DNA of 64,000 nt from Chondrosia reniformis (lineage: Eukaryota > Porifera > Demospongiae > Chondrillida > Chondrillidae). A model generated the notes under the pieces. That model had not been told where the DNA came from and searched no databases. It worked only from the letters and a program-made list of their open reading frames with translations. Below are positions 21,201 to 31,300 of this stretch, in pieces; position 1 is the first letter of the stretch, and each line of letters begins with the position of its first letter. The position numbers were made by a program, and so were the translations under genes. Location of the stretch: positions 4,954,501 to 5,018,500 of the forward strand of contig OX359193.1 in NCBI GenBank assembly GCA_947172415.1. Direction: 5' to 3'.

Positions 21201-23861
21201 TCCGATATAGTCAACACTCCCGTAGTAAGTCTGGGTCATTGTTGACTCTCTGTCTGTGGTTATGATGTAGCTGTTGCTTTCGAGATGATTTCAATAAACT
21301 GTGTTTAACTTGTATTTCCTGTCTAGATGAGGGATTTACTGTTGGAAGCACTTAATGTCTTATTAATGAAGACCACACGCATTGAAAATATCATGTCTTT
21401 AGACTCCCTTACATTGTGAGTGAAAATACCTAATTGATAACCCTCATATACGTACGTATGTATAGTATTCGTATACGTATGTCATGGTTCTATATTTGAA
21501 CAAAGTGTAGTATCACTATGGGTACTGACTTTGCATGCCCCAAAAGTTGTTAAATATTTACTAAGAGATATCATTAATCTACTTTAAGATTAAGACAAAA
21601 CTGTCTGTGTTGGCTAATTGTGGCTAATTGTCACTAAAATATGTACATGAAAGAAAACAATTTTAACTTTTTGACATATTCAATTTCCCTATTTTGCAAT
21701 ACTTTTGCAGATATTCCTAATTGCTCAGCCTGTGCATTCAAACAACGTGTAGGTATCCCTATAGGTACTGACTATGCCCCAACAGTTGGTATAGCTTCCT
21801 TCTGTTGGTTTATGAATGTGGGTATACCATTAATCCAATAGCCCCTTTTTAAATCTAGACCAACCCATTAGTGTAGACATGTACATGATAAAAGAAAACT
21901 ATTTTAAATTCGACATTGGGAAATCTCCTGTAAAAATTGTAAGCCACCTTATAAATATTGCTTACAACTTTGAACTATTAACATGTCATATTAAGTACCA
22001 TAAAACCTTGTTAATACAGAGTTCAAGACACTGCCTAGAATTTCATGTTAAAATAGAGGAATAGTGAAAGGCTATACATATACATGAATAGTTATGTTGT
22101 TTAGGTTCAAGAAGGTAACCTTTAATTTTAAATAGAGAACTAAGAGGAAGATTGCCAAGGTCATTCATGGAGAGTGATATTTCCGGAAATAGCTGTTTGG
22201 TCTAGTGGAGGAGAAGAAAGAGAGGACTTGTATCCGCAACCCTCTAGGCCTCACTAATTAATGTTATAGGCTATTAGTCATATACTTCGTAGGCATTTAG
22301 GTTATTGGTGTATTTAATTTAGTTTTCATTTATATATGTAACTTACAGGATTACGGATTCATTAGAGACTATTGCAGAAACTTTGGTATTCAGTGGTGGT
22401 GTGGTAATTTTTGAAAAGAAGAGTTTTGTCTTTGAAGTCAGGGATATTCCTTTAGAGCAGATACCACTCACTGGATACTCCCCATATCTAGGGATACAAT
22501 CTAAAACCAAAGCAGCCTTACCCTGGTCTCTCTTTAACAACTTAGGCAGCACCAGGATTCGGATAAGTAGTACAGTATTCTTCAAGAATACATTTTTTTC
22601 AAGCAAAGATTCAACTTTATCCATTTACAGTGACATAGTATCTTTATCCATTATCAACAGAAATGTCTCAAATTTGAAAGAACCAATTGTACTTACTTTT
22701 TACAAGACAGGCCAAGAAGCTGTAAGAATACAGAACATTTTACCAGTGTGTATATCTCATGTACATTTATACCATCTACATTACGTATGTTATTTTACGT
22801 ATGTAGGCTGAAGCACTGCAGCCAGCTTCTTGTCGTTTTTGGGAAGGTGAGCACAACAGCCAATTTGCAAATTATTTTCATTGTAGAATTAAGTATAAAT
22901 GTATTAGTGATGTAACTCTTAAATTGTACCATCTACATTTTCAAACATATCTATAGGGCTCCAAAATTCAAAGCTAAACCACTACTCACATTAAGTTAAT
23001 TTAATACTTCCTGGATTTACACATTATACCCTGTATCTTTAGGTGATGTTCAAGAATGGTCAGTTGAAGGCTGTGTGAACAAAGTTGAGAATAATTCTCA
23101 TGTAACCTGTGAATGTAATCATTTAACTAGCTTTACCTCAATAAAGGTAAGTGGGTATGTAGTGTATGTATATATCTTTCAGATGCTTCATCTTTCATCA
23201 TTTGAGCATCTAAAGATGAAAGATGAAGCATGTCTGAGAGATACTGTAGGTTGGCACAGCTATAAGAAATCCTTTATCATCTTCAATGTATTTGTTTCAT
23301 ATGTTCTGTTACATGTTTACTGTATTTGATATTCTAGGTTAAGTCCAGTGACTCCAATGTAACTGAAAACGCTGATACCTCAATTAATCCGATCACACTA
23401 GTAACTATTATTGTGCCAAGTGTTGTAGGAGGAGGAGTTCTAATAGTTCTTATCATTGGTATTTTTTGTCTCCTTTATTTCAAGTACGTAATATGTTACA
23501 AAATAATGGCTTTGGTGTTATAAGCAGACTGTTTTCATCTTAAAATTAACGCATCTTCTTTTTAATATCTTTGTTTGAAGATGTAAGTATTCCAAAAAGC
23601 ATGCAGAGTTTACAGTTAAAGGGGTTTCAGATCTACCAATCCAAAATCCTCTATTCCATGAAGATGCCTTTGACTTTGTCAGTACACTAGACTCAACAGC
23701 TGCATCTACTTTGCAGCCCGGATCAAATACCAGTAAATACAAAGTGTAAATGCATTTTCATTGAATGTTAATTCACTGTCATTTTCTGTATCTTCTCAGA
23801 GTGGCTGGATGAACCCATTACAGCAATTGATGATGTAGATAATGCAAATGTTGAAGTATGA
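6254..23861 (+). CDS. Giant SRCR/EGF - HRM - GAIN/GPS single-pass membrane receptor
   Basis: Predicted 38-exon gene, 9,339 nt, 3,112 aa. Exons: 6254-6335, 6406-6702, 6769-7080, 7195-7296, 7384-7695, 7766-8074, 8151-8252, 8433-8741, 10612-10719, 10793-10987, 11131-11439, 11601-11912, 12031-12132, 12224-12535, 12606-12914, 12991-13092, 13273-13581, 13692-13799, 14425-14619, 14769-15077, 15239-15550, 15669-15770, 15862-16173, 16244-16552, 16629-16730, 17334-17642, 18360-18467, 18540-18659, 18730-20568, 20795-21030, 21096-21224, 21327-21415, 22349-22721, 22807-22846, 23043-23146, 23338-23483, 23581-23732, 23800-23861. Every junction keeps frame; all SRCR and EGF exons are phase 1-1. Exon 1 encodes a signal peptide ([17 protein letters not shown]). 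Then come 15 SRCR domains (about 103 aa, WGTVCDD and CxG ends), 12 EGF-like modules (CQNGGTC), a Ser/Thr-rich repeat region, HRM, GAIN, GPS, one TM helix and a tail. Likely a cell-surface adhesion or recognition receptor; ligand unknown. Exon boundaries are inferred without transcripts. Confidence 0.88.
6406..6702 (+). other. SRCR domain 1 exon (outside the repeated cassettes)
   Basis: A single phase 1-1 exon of 297 nt encoding a complete SRCR domain starting IRLVGGRND, with WGTICDD and the terminal GLICAG. It is the only SRCR exon upstream of the three repeated cassettes and its sequence is clearly different from theirs. Confidence 0.88.
6769..11439 (+). repeat. SRCR/EGF exon cassette, unit 1 (SRCR 2-6)
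   Basis: Exon order SRCR-EGF-SRCR-SRCR-EGF-SRCR-EGF-EGF(Thr-rich)-SRCR, all phase 1. The same order and intron sequences recur in unit 2 (11,601-15,077) and, without the last SRCR, in unit 3 (15,239-18,659). Unit 1 is lengthened by about 1.75 kb of retroelement sequence in the intron 8742-10,611. Its exons differ more from units 2 and 3 than those do from each other. Confidence 0.93.
8797..10560 (+). mobile_element. Decayed retrotransposon with reverse-transcriptase fragment, intronic
   Basis: Inserted in the intron between SRCR 5 and the next EGF; the matching intron of unit 2 lacks it. On the + strand at about 10,045-10,290, [19 protein letters not shown] then [12 protein letters not shown] shows the reverse-transcriptase catalytic loop (LDDG) and the following conserved block of non-LTR-type elements. 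A further fragment at about 9479-9664 includes the SFTNGS segment that precedes it in such enzymes. Many stops and frameshifts intervene, so it is inactive. The ends are judged only by comparison with unit 2. Confidence 0.6.
11601..15077 (+). repeat. SRCR/EGF exon cassette, unit 2 (SRCR 7-11)
   Basis: Complete second cassette of nine exons, almost identical to unit 3 in exons and introns over long stretches; the exons at 11,601-11,912 and 15,239-15,550 look identical by eye. The Thr-rich EGF exon ends with donor GTTAAA instead of the GTAAAT of unit 1 because of a one-base insertion. An intron carries a 549-bp DNA transposon (13,819-14,367). Confidence 0.93.
13819..14367. mobile_element. Non-autonomous Tc1/mariner-pogo-type transposon (MITE)
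   Basis: Terminal inverted repeats start CAGTGGAACCTGT and end with the complement of CAGTGGAAACTGT, flanked by TA on both sides, the target duplication of the Tc1/mariner superfamily. The subterminal GACCACC blocks resemble pogo/Tigger ends. No transposase frame is present. The equivalent intron of unit 1 lacks the insert, so it arrived after the cassettes had separated. Confidence 0.8.
16731..17333 (+). other. Enlarged intron of unit 3
   Basis: The corresponding introns in units 1 and 2 are about 180 bp. Here there is about 420 bp of extra sequence from roughly 16,815 to 17,270, not shared with the other units and GC-richer than its surroundings. It is probably an old insertion, but I see no terminal repeats or protein similarity. 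Confidence 0.45.
17643..18359 (+). other. Receptor intron with a TG microsatellite
   Basis: A 717-bp intron without coding signal. It includes a TG-rich simple repeat at about 18,258-18,305. Confidence 0.6.
18730..20568 (+). repeat. Ser/Thr-rich mucin-like exon with twelve 129-bp tandem repeats
   Basis: One 1,839-nt exon encoding 613 residues. After a Ser/Thr-rich lead, twelve copies of a unit of up to 43 residues follow, plus a partial thirteenth. Each contains [15 protein letters not shown], a serine run, [14 protein letters not shown]. Variants alternate in the middle (SASPTEGV versus SVSPTEVV), giving a two-unit higher-order pattern. Serine and threonine dominate, typical of an O-glycosylated stalk holding the SRCR array away from the membrane. 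Phase 1-1 keeps the frame, and unit lengths are multiples of three, so copy-number change would be tolerated. Confidence 0.92.
20795..21030 (+). other. Hormone-receptor-like (HRM) domain exon
   Basis: Residues DDVCLSF...FTWPNT...CPCPAW...[11 protein letters not shown]...NC show the cysteine, WP, CP and CxxxGxW spacing of the HormR/HRM domain that precedes GAIN in many adhesion GPCRs. The exon enters in phase 1 and leaves in phase 0. The assignment rests on motif spacing only; a degenerate or lineage-specific variant is possible. Confidence 0.6.
21096..23146 (+). other. GAIN domain and GPS autoproteolysis site
   Basis: Five exons (21096-21224, 21327-21415, 22349-22721, 22807-22846, 23043-23146). 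The long exon shows the GAIN subdomain B pattern ([37 protein letters not shown]). The last two show the GPS core: CRFWE, then WSVEGC, then CECNHLTSF. Cleavage in this family occurs between Leu and Thr of HLT, leaving a non-covalent two-chain receptor; the residues needed are present. Confidence 0.87.
21416..22348 (+). other. Long intron within the GAIN region, with a dispersed repeat
   Basis: A 933-bp intron. About 22,120-22,240 is a degenerate copy of a repeat also found at 24,126-24,290 (opposite strand) and 61,020-61,170. The remainder holds two related short segments around 21,510-21,560 and 21,750-21,800 and no coding exon. Confidence 0.5.
23183..23231. repeat. Perfect 17-bp inverted repeat (hairpin)
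   Basis: Arms 23,183-23,199 and 23,215-23,231 are exact complements around a 15-nt loop, inside the intron between the GPS and TM exons. The loop word GAGCATCTAAAGATG also occurs in variant form in the two MITE-like families of this window, so it is likely a relic of the same class. Confidence 0.75.
23338..23861 (+). other. Single transmembrane helix and cytoplasmic tail of the receptor
   Basis: Exon 23,338-23,483 gives a stalk and one helix of about 22 hydrophobic residues; exons 23,581-23,732 and 23,800-23,861 give a tail of about 70 residues. There is no space for a seven-helix bundle: only a 191-bp intron separates the GPS exon from this helix and the stop follows. The tail has QNPLF (resembles NPxF endocytic/PTB motifs) and ends NVEV (fits a class II PDZ ligand); both are predictions. 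Confidence 0.85.
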
Positions 23862-25193
23862 AGTGAACCTTTACGTTAGAATTAGAAGTTACTTTATATC
23901 TCCAAATATCTGAAACATTTTTTGTATTTTGTTGCTTATATACCATATTTTTGGTAAGTATATGAAATAGATATCATATATATATATATAATGCCTAATC
24001 ATATTATATGCACACAGAAGAAACTTGTTTAAATTCAAGTTGAATTATATATGTTCTACTTCATGCTCTACGTATACAGAGTATTAATAGTCATTTTCAT
24101 ACAATGCTCTGCTCAGGGCATTTTTCTTACCTGGTATATATACATCTACTTTGAACCTAATGAGATCTTTGGATGAAGATAGAGGAGTCTTCTCTTTTGT
24201 CTTTTTCTCCACTGCATGGACCAAACAGCTGCTTCTGGGAATTCCACCTTTCATCAGTGACCAATCTTTGTCTTTTACTTGATCTTTGTGAATGCTTCCC
24301 TATATAATTTTGACAAGTTTACAGTATAAGACAAATTTTAGGGGTGGCTTTTTATAGTTGGAATAATTTGACTTCCTTCTTCCTATCAGGATTTTCTATG
24401 CAACTTTGCCTGTACTGCAGTGTGCAGAATCTGACTCAAAGCACAATGATGACTATTTCGAGAATTTTAAGAGTACTGGAATATTTTTTCAACTTGTGGC
24501 TATACATACAGAAGATGTTTCATTCACTGTACCACTTTATTTTAACATGACATTGTAACTTCAGAGTGGAGAATAACCAGCTGGCCACGGCCAGTAGAAT
24601 TCCTAGTAACTACTGATTCTTCACATAAATCTTTGATCATGATTGCCATCGTTATTATGGTGATTATATCTGATAAAATGTCTTATTGAGCTACATATTA
24701 AGAATTTCCTTACCTACTGGATGTTTAGCATTCATCATTTGAATACGTATTCAACATGAATATAGATATATGCATATCATATAGCCCCCATCTATTTTTA
24801 CCTGAAGCTTTATATTACATATTGTCTTCATTAAACTTATTATGTTATATATATATATATATAATCTTAAGAAATATATAGACAGTATAGAGCAGCCCTT
24901 GTGACGTGAAAATAATCTAAAGGTTTATTTTCCTCCTATAGGAAAAATTCAATAATTTGCTGACCTAACATTTTAATTAACACTGCATATATATATATTA
25001 CCAGATAAACTGTAGCTTCACTTATACAAAAATATTTAATGCCAACTATTATAGCTGATCACGAAATGAAGAGCATTATATTAACACTAAATTTTGCAAC
25101 TTCCTGACTAATTATAAAAATATACAGCAGTTTAAGAAACAGCTATAACATATTCTAGTGCTGATCAATGAATTTGGAGAAAATTAAACTGGC
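23862..25193. other. Intergenic spacer between receptor and TMEM45-like genes (convergent 3' ends)
   Basis: Holds 3' UTRs of two convergent genes. The first 250 bp are shared with copy A; the rest is deleted there. About 24,126-24,290 is a minus-strand copy of the dispersed repeat described at 61,020. No coding exon seen. Confidence 0.55.
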
Positions 25194-26306
25194 TCAACTA
25201 AATTCTGGATTGGCAGGCTCATCTCCCTCTCTTGTCATAGATCTAGAGTCACTCTGCAGCTGATGCAAAGCTAAATCAAGTGAAGTGCATTTTTCAACCT
25301 CTGAATTAAGAGTAGGAGCGCTAGCAACATCAGAACTATTGCCATCCTTCAGCTCCTCTCCCATCAATCTGGTAGACACTTCTGGATACAATCTCCCATT
25401 TTCCGATTCCAATGGAACATACCTCTTGGATTTTGGTAGGATATATCTGATGCACCTTTTGGAGCAGCTGTAACAGCAACATCCATTGAAACAACAGCCA
25501 ATCAGTAAATACAACAATAACATAAATACCAAAATTAGCAAGATATGCCAACCTGCTGCCAGGGACTGGTACATGATGTCTTGATGGCTCTCTGTCTCCC
25601 AAAAGTCTTTATTAGGACCAAATAATACAATGCCTATTTCTACCAACCAGGTACCTTGCATGATTATGCTTGTCGACAAGGCTGTGTTGATAAGTAGGTG
25701 TTTGGGATATTTAGTACGAATGAGGCTGCATACCCCGCCAATTAAAGCAGCGGCGACCAGAATCAAGTGCATCCGTGCATCGAGGGAGGTGCGTCCTCCG
25801 ACGTGAAAGAAGAACAGTATTCCTTCCATCAGCCATGCAAAACCATAAAAAAACTTTCCAGTGTCCTTGGGAAGTGACTTGAGGCCACAGTGAATGGCTA
25901 AATCAATGACACCAGAAAGAATAAAAAAGGAGTACATGGTTGCGTGTTGGGCTTTCTCGACGCTGAACGGCTTTTGGCTTAAACTAAGTGGTTCCCAAAT
26001 AACATGCCGATTTTTTTCTTCCTCGGGAGTTAATTCGAGAAAACATTCTACAAAACCGGCCAAAATGGTGAATAATAAACGGAGGCATGGTTCAATTGGT
26101 AAACGGGGAGAACATGGAAAAGGAATGAAAGAAAGATGTTGGTATCCGTTCAACCACCTCTCCTCCGTCGAACTTAATTCCTTGCGATTTCTGCAGGTCT
26201 CCAATTTCCTGTTATAGAAGTGTCCGACAACACTCATTACGGCCCAGAGTGTGCCATACAGGCCAATGAAGATTCCGGGCACCCAGTGACCAGAGAGAGA
26301 TCCCAT
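25194..26306 (-). CDS. TMEM45-like (DUF716) multi-pass membrane protein
   Basis: Intronless 370-aa protein. I start at the Met at 26,306 because MGSLSGHWVPGIFIGLYGTLW matches the usual N-terminus of the TMEM45/DUF716 family; an upstream Met at 26,405 would add 33 residues. About seven hydrophobic segments follow, with family-like histidines (ATMYSFF, IHCG, FFFHVGGR, LDARMH). The C-terminal region is longer than in human TMEM45A/B (about 275 aa): a cysteine-rich juxtamembrane stretch (CCFNGCCCYSCSKRC, possibly palmitoylated) and an acidic/polar tail. Family function is poorly defined. It is convergent with the receptor gene and about 2 kb from the MTO1 stop. Copy A at 841-1561 is a pseudogene. 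Confidence 0.85.
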   Translation of the reverse strand: MGSLSGHWVPGIFIGLYGTLWAVMSVVGHFYNRKLETCRNRKELSSTEERWLNGYQHLSFIPFPCSPRLPIEPCLRLLFTILAGFVECFLELTPEEEKNRHVIWEPLSLSQKPFSVEKAQHATMYSFFILSGVIDLAIHCGLKSLPKDTGKFFYGFAWLMEGILFFFHVGGRTSLDARMHLILVAAALIGGVCSLIRTKYPKHLLINTALSTSIIMQGTWLVEIGIVLFGPNKDFWETESHQDIMYQSLAAGWHILLILVFMLLLYLLIGCCFNGCCCYSCSKRCIRYILPKSKRYVPLESENGRLYPEVSTRLMGEELKDGNSSDVASAPTLNSEVEKCTSLDLALHQLQSDSRSMTREGDEPANPEFS

Positions 26307-26915
26307 TGCCCTTATAATCGCATAATAGACATAAAGAATAAAACCGCTAACGGCATAATATATACGTGCACAGGAATGTATACAAGGACACGTTTCTGCC
26401 AACAATATACATACCTTGACACTTACATCATTAGACGAGCTGGATTAACTATCCTTATAAAACCTTTAGATTAATCAATTAAGCATTGAAAGGCATATAT
26501 ACATACAGACTTTGCGGATATAACAGCCACAGGCCGCACATTAATTCAGTGTATCACCATATATTTCCTATACTTGACAGACAACATGTTCAACCTCTGA
26601 TTTTTATAAATTATAACAGCAGAAATCACAAAAATGTCTTATAAATTACCTTATACATACTGGCTTTAAGTGTCACTGACTGTATTATATTAATTATATA
26701 CCCTAAACATAAATACTTTGTGTTAATTATGTGACTGGGAGATAGCGTTGTACAGAATGTGATCAAAGCTGAATCCATATCTAAGTGCAAGCTAGTATGT
26801 ATAGGAATTTAGGTTCATTCCTCATGTCAGGTGAGAAGGAAAAAGACCCATGGGTAGGCCTGATTATCAACCTGCATCTGCACTAATTAGTATGAATGAA
26901 AAATAACTATTTACA

Positions 26916-26967
26916 TAGCTCAGTGGCAAAGCACTAGTGGTCTAGCCAGCTGTCCTGGTTTGATTCC
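26916..26967 (+). repeat. tRNA-derived SINE / tRNA pseudogene, copy B
   Basis: Same A box and B box words as at 2182-2233, at the orthologous position of the duplication. Confidence 0.5.
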
Positions 26968-27711
26968 CAGCAATTGCTCCACTTGTTTTTTATCCTTATC
27001 ATTAAGTTGAGAATTATTACTTGTGGAACAAGTACATACTATATATAGATCACTGTTTTTAATATTTGTCTCCAATTTAAGGCTTCTGTCATAATGAAGT
27101 GAGGTGGTCAAGCAAAAACAATTGCACCTATATTTTCATATCTTATATATTAATTATAAACAAATAATTTAAATGGTGAGCTGCACTCGAATTACTTGCA
27201 ATTGGTTACTTTTTGTTGGGCTTATGAATAGTCATAATCTTAAGGACTATATATTATATTATTGCTTGGGCGATGTATCTACTTAATAGAATTTTCTAGC
27301 ATGTTAATGTGACACCATTTTCTTTGGCCTATACATACATACATGCACGTAGGTTAAAGTCAGTAAATACAAAAATACAATAAGACAGTTGAGTTTTGAT
27401 TATCGATAAAATTAGAAAATTAACTCAGATTATAAGGATTCCTTCTAACTGTGCCAAACTTTAAAATTAAACTTGATAATAATGTGGAGTGGGTGCCACC
27501 ACTGGATTCACAGATGACTGAGTTCACCCAATCAGATGTGTACCGAATATGTATACATTGTACAGAATAAATATTTCAAATAGCACCAAAGTTAAGATCA
27601 ACTCCACCTAACACCCAACCACATTCACTGTAAGTAAGAGTAACAGTTTACCATTAGTAAAGCCTGTTTTTATACTGAAAAGGGAAAAAACTCAAACCAA
27701 CAAGAATCAGT

Positions 27712-27838
27712 CTTTTGAAAGATCATCTTTCAATTTTTAGAGCGTCACTGAAGAAGACCCTTGGGGTCGAAACATCTGACAATCAACAAAAGTGCATCTT
27801 TAGACGCTCCAAAAGGCAAACGATGATCCTTTCAAAAG
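27712..27838. mobile_element. MITE-like element, family 1, copy B, with hammerhead-like core
   Basis: Inverted ends CTTTTGAAAG...GATGATCCTTTCAAAAG. Inside, GAGCGTC (27,740-27,746) pairs with GACGCTC (27,803-27,809). Between them CTGAAGA is followed by a 5-bp stem GACCC/GGGTC and GAAAC, the order of a hammerhead catalytic core except for one extra A before the stem. Copy A has mutated CTGAAGA to CTGAGAA. Confidence 0.6.
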
Positions 27839-28307
27839 TTAAGTTCGACACAGTGAGAAGAAAACCATATTCTATTAACAAGAATAAGGTAAGGTTATTG
27901 ATTGGTTTAGCATTTATTATTTTATTATTAAAATTATTTGTCTTAATTGAAATGTCTAAATTAAAATGATGTACGAGATTGGTTATACCCCAAAAGCTCT
28001 TGGATATTAAGTCAGCAAATTGTTAAAATAAATCAGTGTGAGTTCTTGTTACATACAGTACATTTGAAAAATTTAAATTGTCATATGATTATTTAAAGGT
28101 ATAAAAATAGTATAAATGATGGATAGATAGCAAGGTATATATAGCAAGGTTTTAAATCTGACAGTATATAGTTATCAAATGCAGTCTAATGAGGTTGGGC
28201 TACACATTTCTATATATAATCAATTTGTAGCCAGCATGTCACTTTAACACTGTAAATTATAATTGCCATGAGTATTATTATGTAGGCTGCTACATACATA
28301 TTTAAAG

Positions 28308-31300
28308 TTAGAGAGTGTTAGCATAACTGTGTTTTTTGACAAGCTGTAATAAACGTAGAATGGCTGCAGGAGTTACCCCACTTATCCTGCTAGCGGCTCC
28401 AATCTAAATATAAGAAATTAGGAAAAGGGATATTTGAAAACTATATTATGGCAAGTATACTGTCAATTGCCACTGGATGTACATACAAATTCTTCCTAGG
28501 GAGCTAAACTTCAGGACCCATCAAGGTGTATGGTATTATCAATGGTACACTTACTTATCTCCTAACATACACTTCTAATGATTCTCCATTGCAGTCAGGT
28601 ATAAAAAACTTATCCAGCTAATGAAGAACCACAGCTATTACACAGATAACATTACCACAACTCTAGAAGGCTTAGCTAACAAATACAGAAAACCTGTACA
28701 TGTAACCCAAGGCATAATTCAAATCACTTTAAATTATTTAAGACTTGAGTTAAATTTTACCACTTATGTGCAAGGAATACTTACTGTAACTGGTTTCACC
28801 TTTGCTAATTTTTCTCTACATTCTTCTGAAATACCAGACACTCTAAATTAAAAATTATCACAATTCAACATTTATCATAATTTCATAAATGGTCAGACAA
28901 GGGGTAATGTAAGTTCTTCTTACATGTGAAAATATTTAAACTGTCAGATGATTATGTAAAGGTATAAAAATGTACAGCAATTAATGGATTATCGGAGTCC
29001 GTATATAAATGGTAAAATAGCTGTAAAACATTATATCTGTTTTCTCAAGAAACTATTCTATTACAGCATTAAAATAACTTTCATGTGATAATTGATACAT
29101 GCATAGTTTAAGCAATAATAAATAGCTGAATACCTCACTTATTTTACAATTACTAAAGTAATTATTGGGCACCATTTTCAATTGATCTACACTGTACGTA
29201 CATATGTGTTCACACTAGACTGAAATCCATATGGCCTTCACCTTCACTCTATACTCACAAATTAAAATCAAAATTGTTTGGAATTTGCAGTACTTCATCT
29301 CTTTTGTATTCCTCAATTTCATCTTCTTGCCTTTCTACCAATCTTAAATACCGACCTAAAAAGGAAAATGAATACTAGTATCTATGATGATTATTTCAAA
29401 AAAGATTTAAAACATAACCTTCTATTTCCAGTCTTTTAGACAATATTTTGTCTTCTTTGACCTCATTTAGCTCATTTGGAAATACAGACATTAAGATTTC
29501 CATATCAACATTAGGTGAATTCAGCATATCTAATGCACTAAAAGTATTATTGCAAAGACCTAAGACTGTTCACGGAAACAACCAGTTGTAATACACATAC
29601 ATATATAGTATCAATTATACAAAACTGTGTTAGATATAAATCTACAAAGGTAAGTGTATGTACCTTCTCAATTTACCATCACCTCTGATATTTACACTAG
29701 ATCCTAGCTTCATAGCCCACATGGAATTTGATAGTACGATTGACCTTTAAACACAACAATGGAGTTGACGGTAAAATGATAGGGATGCCTTCTAATTACA
29801 CCAATTTATCTTTGAGATGGTTGATTAGTCTTTGGATCATTTATGGATAGAGTGTTTTCTAAGAATCAGAAGTTTCGAACCTTGAGGTCTCTCAGTCAGT
29901 GAAAAAGACCCCCAGGGTCGAAAGGTCCAATTCTCAAGAAACAAACTGCATTTATAGATACTCAAAAGATTGAAGATGAACCATTCTCAAAGATGAGTTA
30001 AGTGTAATTAAGTCAGTGCTTAAAACAGGTGCATTACAAATATCCCATTCAATCCTGTTTAAACTAAAGAAAGATACAAACCTGAGCACATCCAGTCCAT
30101 TTTTAACCTTATTCTCCATTGAAACAAATTCATTAAATCTTTCTTCCTTTACACATCCAACATCATATCCTGTAAAAGTCAGCAACAATAGCAGGAATAA
30201 GGGTATCCGAACAAGTTAGATATACTACTGAAACATAACTAGACATTTGGATCAACACATTATGAACAGTTGTGCATAAAGCAAATCCCAAATGTAACAT
30301 GTACGTACCTCTTCTAGTTAATCTTGTATCAGCATTATCTGGTCTTAGAGACAACCGAAACTCTGCACGACTACCAGAATACAATTTAAGCATGAAATAC
30401 AAGGTACGTACATATGTAGGCTTCTGTTACCTTGTAAACATGCGATATGGTTCAGTCGTACCATTAGTTGTGAGATCGTCAATTAGTACTCCTATGTACC
30501 CATCTGATCTTCCAATCATAAATGGTGGCCGCCGAAAAATTGTTAAAGATGCATTTATCCCAGCAATTACACCCTGTGACCATTCAAAAAGGTTATATGC
30601 ATTATATTTTGATGTAATTAACATATCTATGTAGTAACATGTTATATATAATAATGAGAAATACACCACCAAAAATAATACAAAAAGTCAAGTAAATACA
30701 TCTTTATTTATGTAAAGATCACTGATAAGAGAAACATCTAACTATTGTGGAGCTTAACAAAAAGAATGTAAGTTAACAAAGATATATTGTCATCGAAAGC
30801 ACTAAGAAAACTTTACATTTCTTTTACGTCAGGTAGTTAATTTATCTACTATGCACTTATACAGAAGACTTAAAAAATACGATATTTATAGTTTAAATAC
30901 TTGTGAAGCAGCTTCTTCATATCCAGTAGTACCATTTATCTGCCCAGCCAAAAAGAGTCCTTTGACTTTGTGACTCTCTAATGATGGCTTCAGCTGTCTG
31001 GGATCCAAATAGTCATACTCAACACCATAACCTGTATGCATGAGTTTGGCAGTAACAAGGATCAATTATAACTGAAAAGGACAAACCTGGTTGGAGAATT
31101 TTCGCATTCTCTAAACCAGCTATGCAGTTCACCATTTGCTGTTGTAAATTAGCAGGTAGAGTACAGGATATTCCATTAGGATAAATTACATCACTATTTA
31201 GACCTACACAAATAGATAGAATGAAAAGGTTTCACTTATTAGGAAGTTACATAATTGCTAGTATACTCACTGAATACACACTTATATAATACACATGACC

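Larger units (their letters stand above)
26307..28307. other. Intergenic region between TMEM45-like and MTO1 genes
   Basis: Should contain the TMEM45-like promoter (near 26.3-26.8 kb) and the MTO1 3' flank. It contains the SINE-like module, family-1 MITE and a block of about 180 bp (27,351-27,531) absent from copy A. No gene recognised; the 84-codon frame over the MITE has no homology and I do not call it. Confidence 0.55.

Noticed and set aside
23147..23337. Missing seven-helix exons of a true adhesion GPCR
   Set aside because: The 191-bp intron has no room for them, and the following exons splice in phase to a single helix, tail and stop.
27715..27969. 84-codon frame with a hydrophobic end (MKDHLSIFRAS...)
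   Set aside because: It runs through the inverted-repeat element and its orthologue in copy A is closed by indels.
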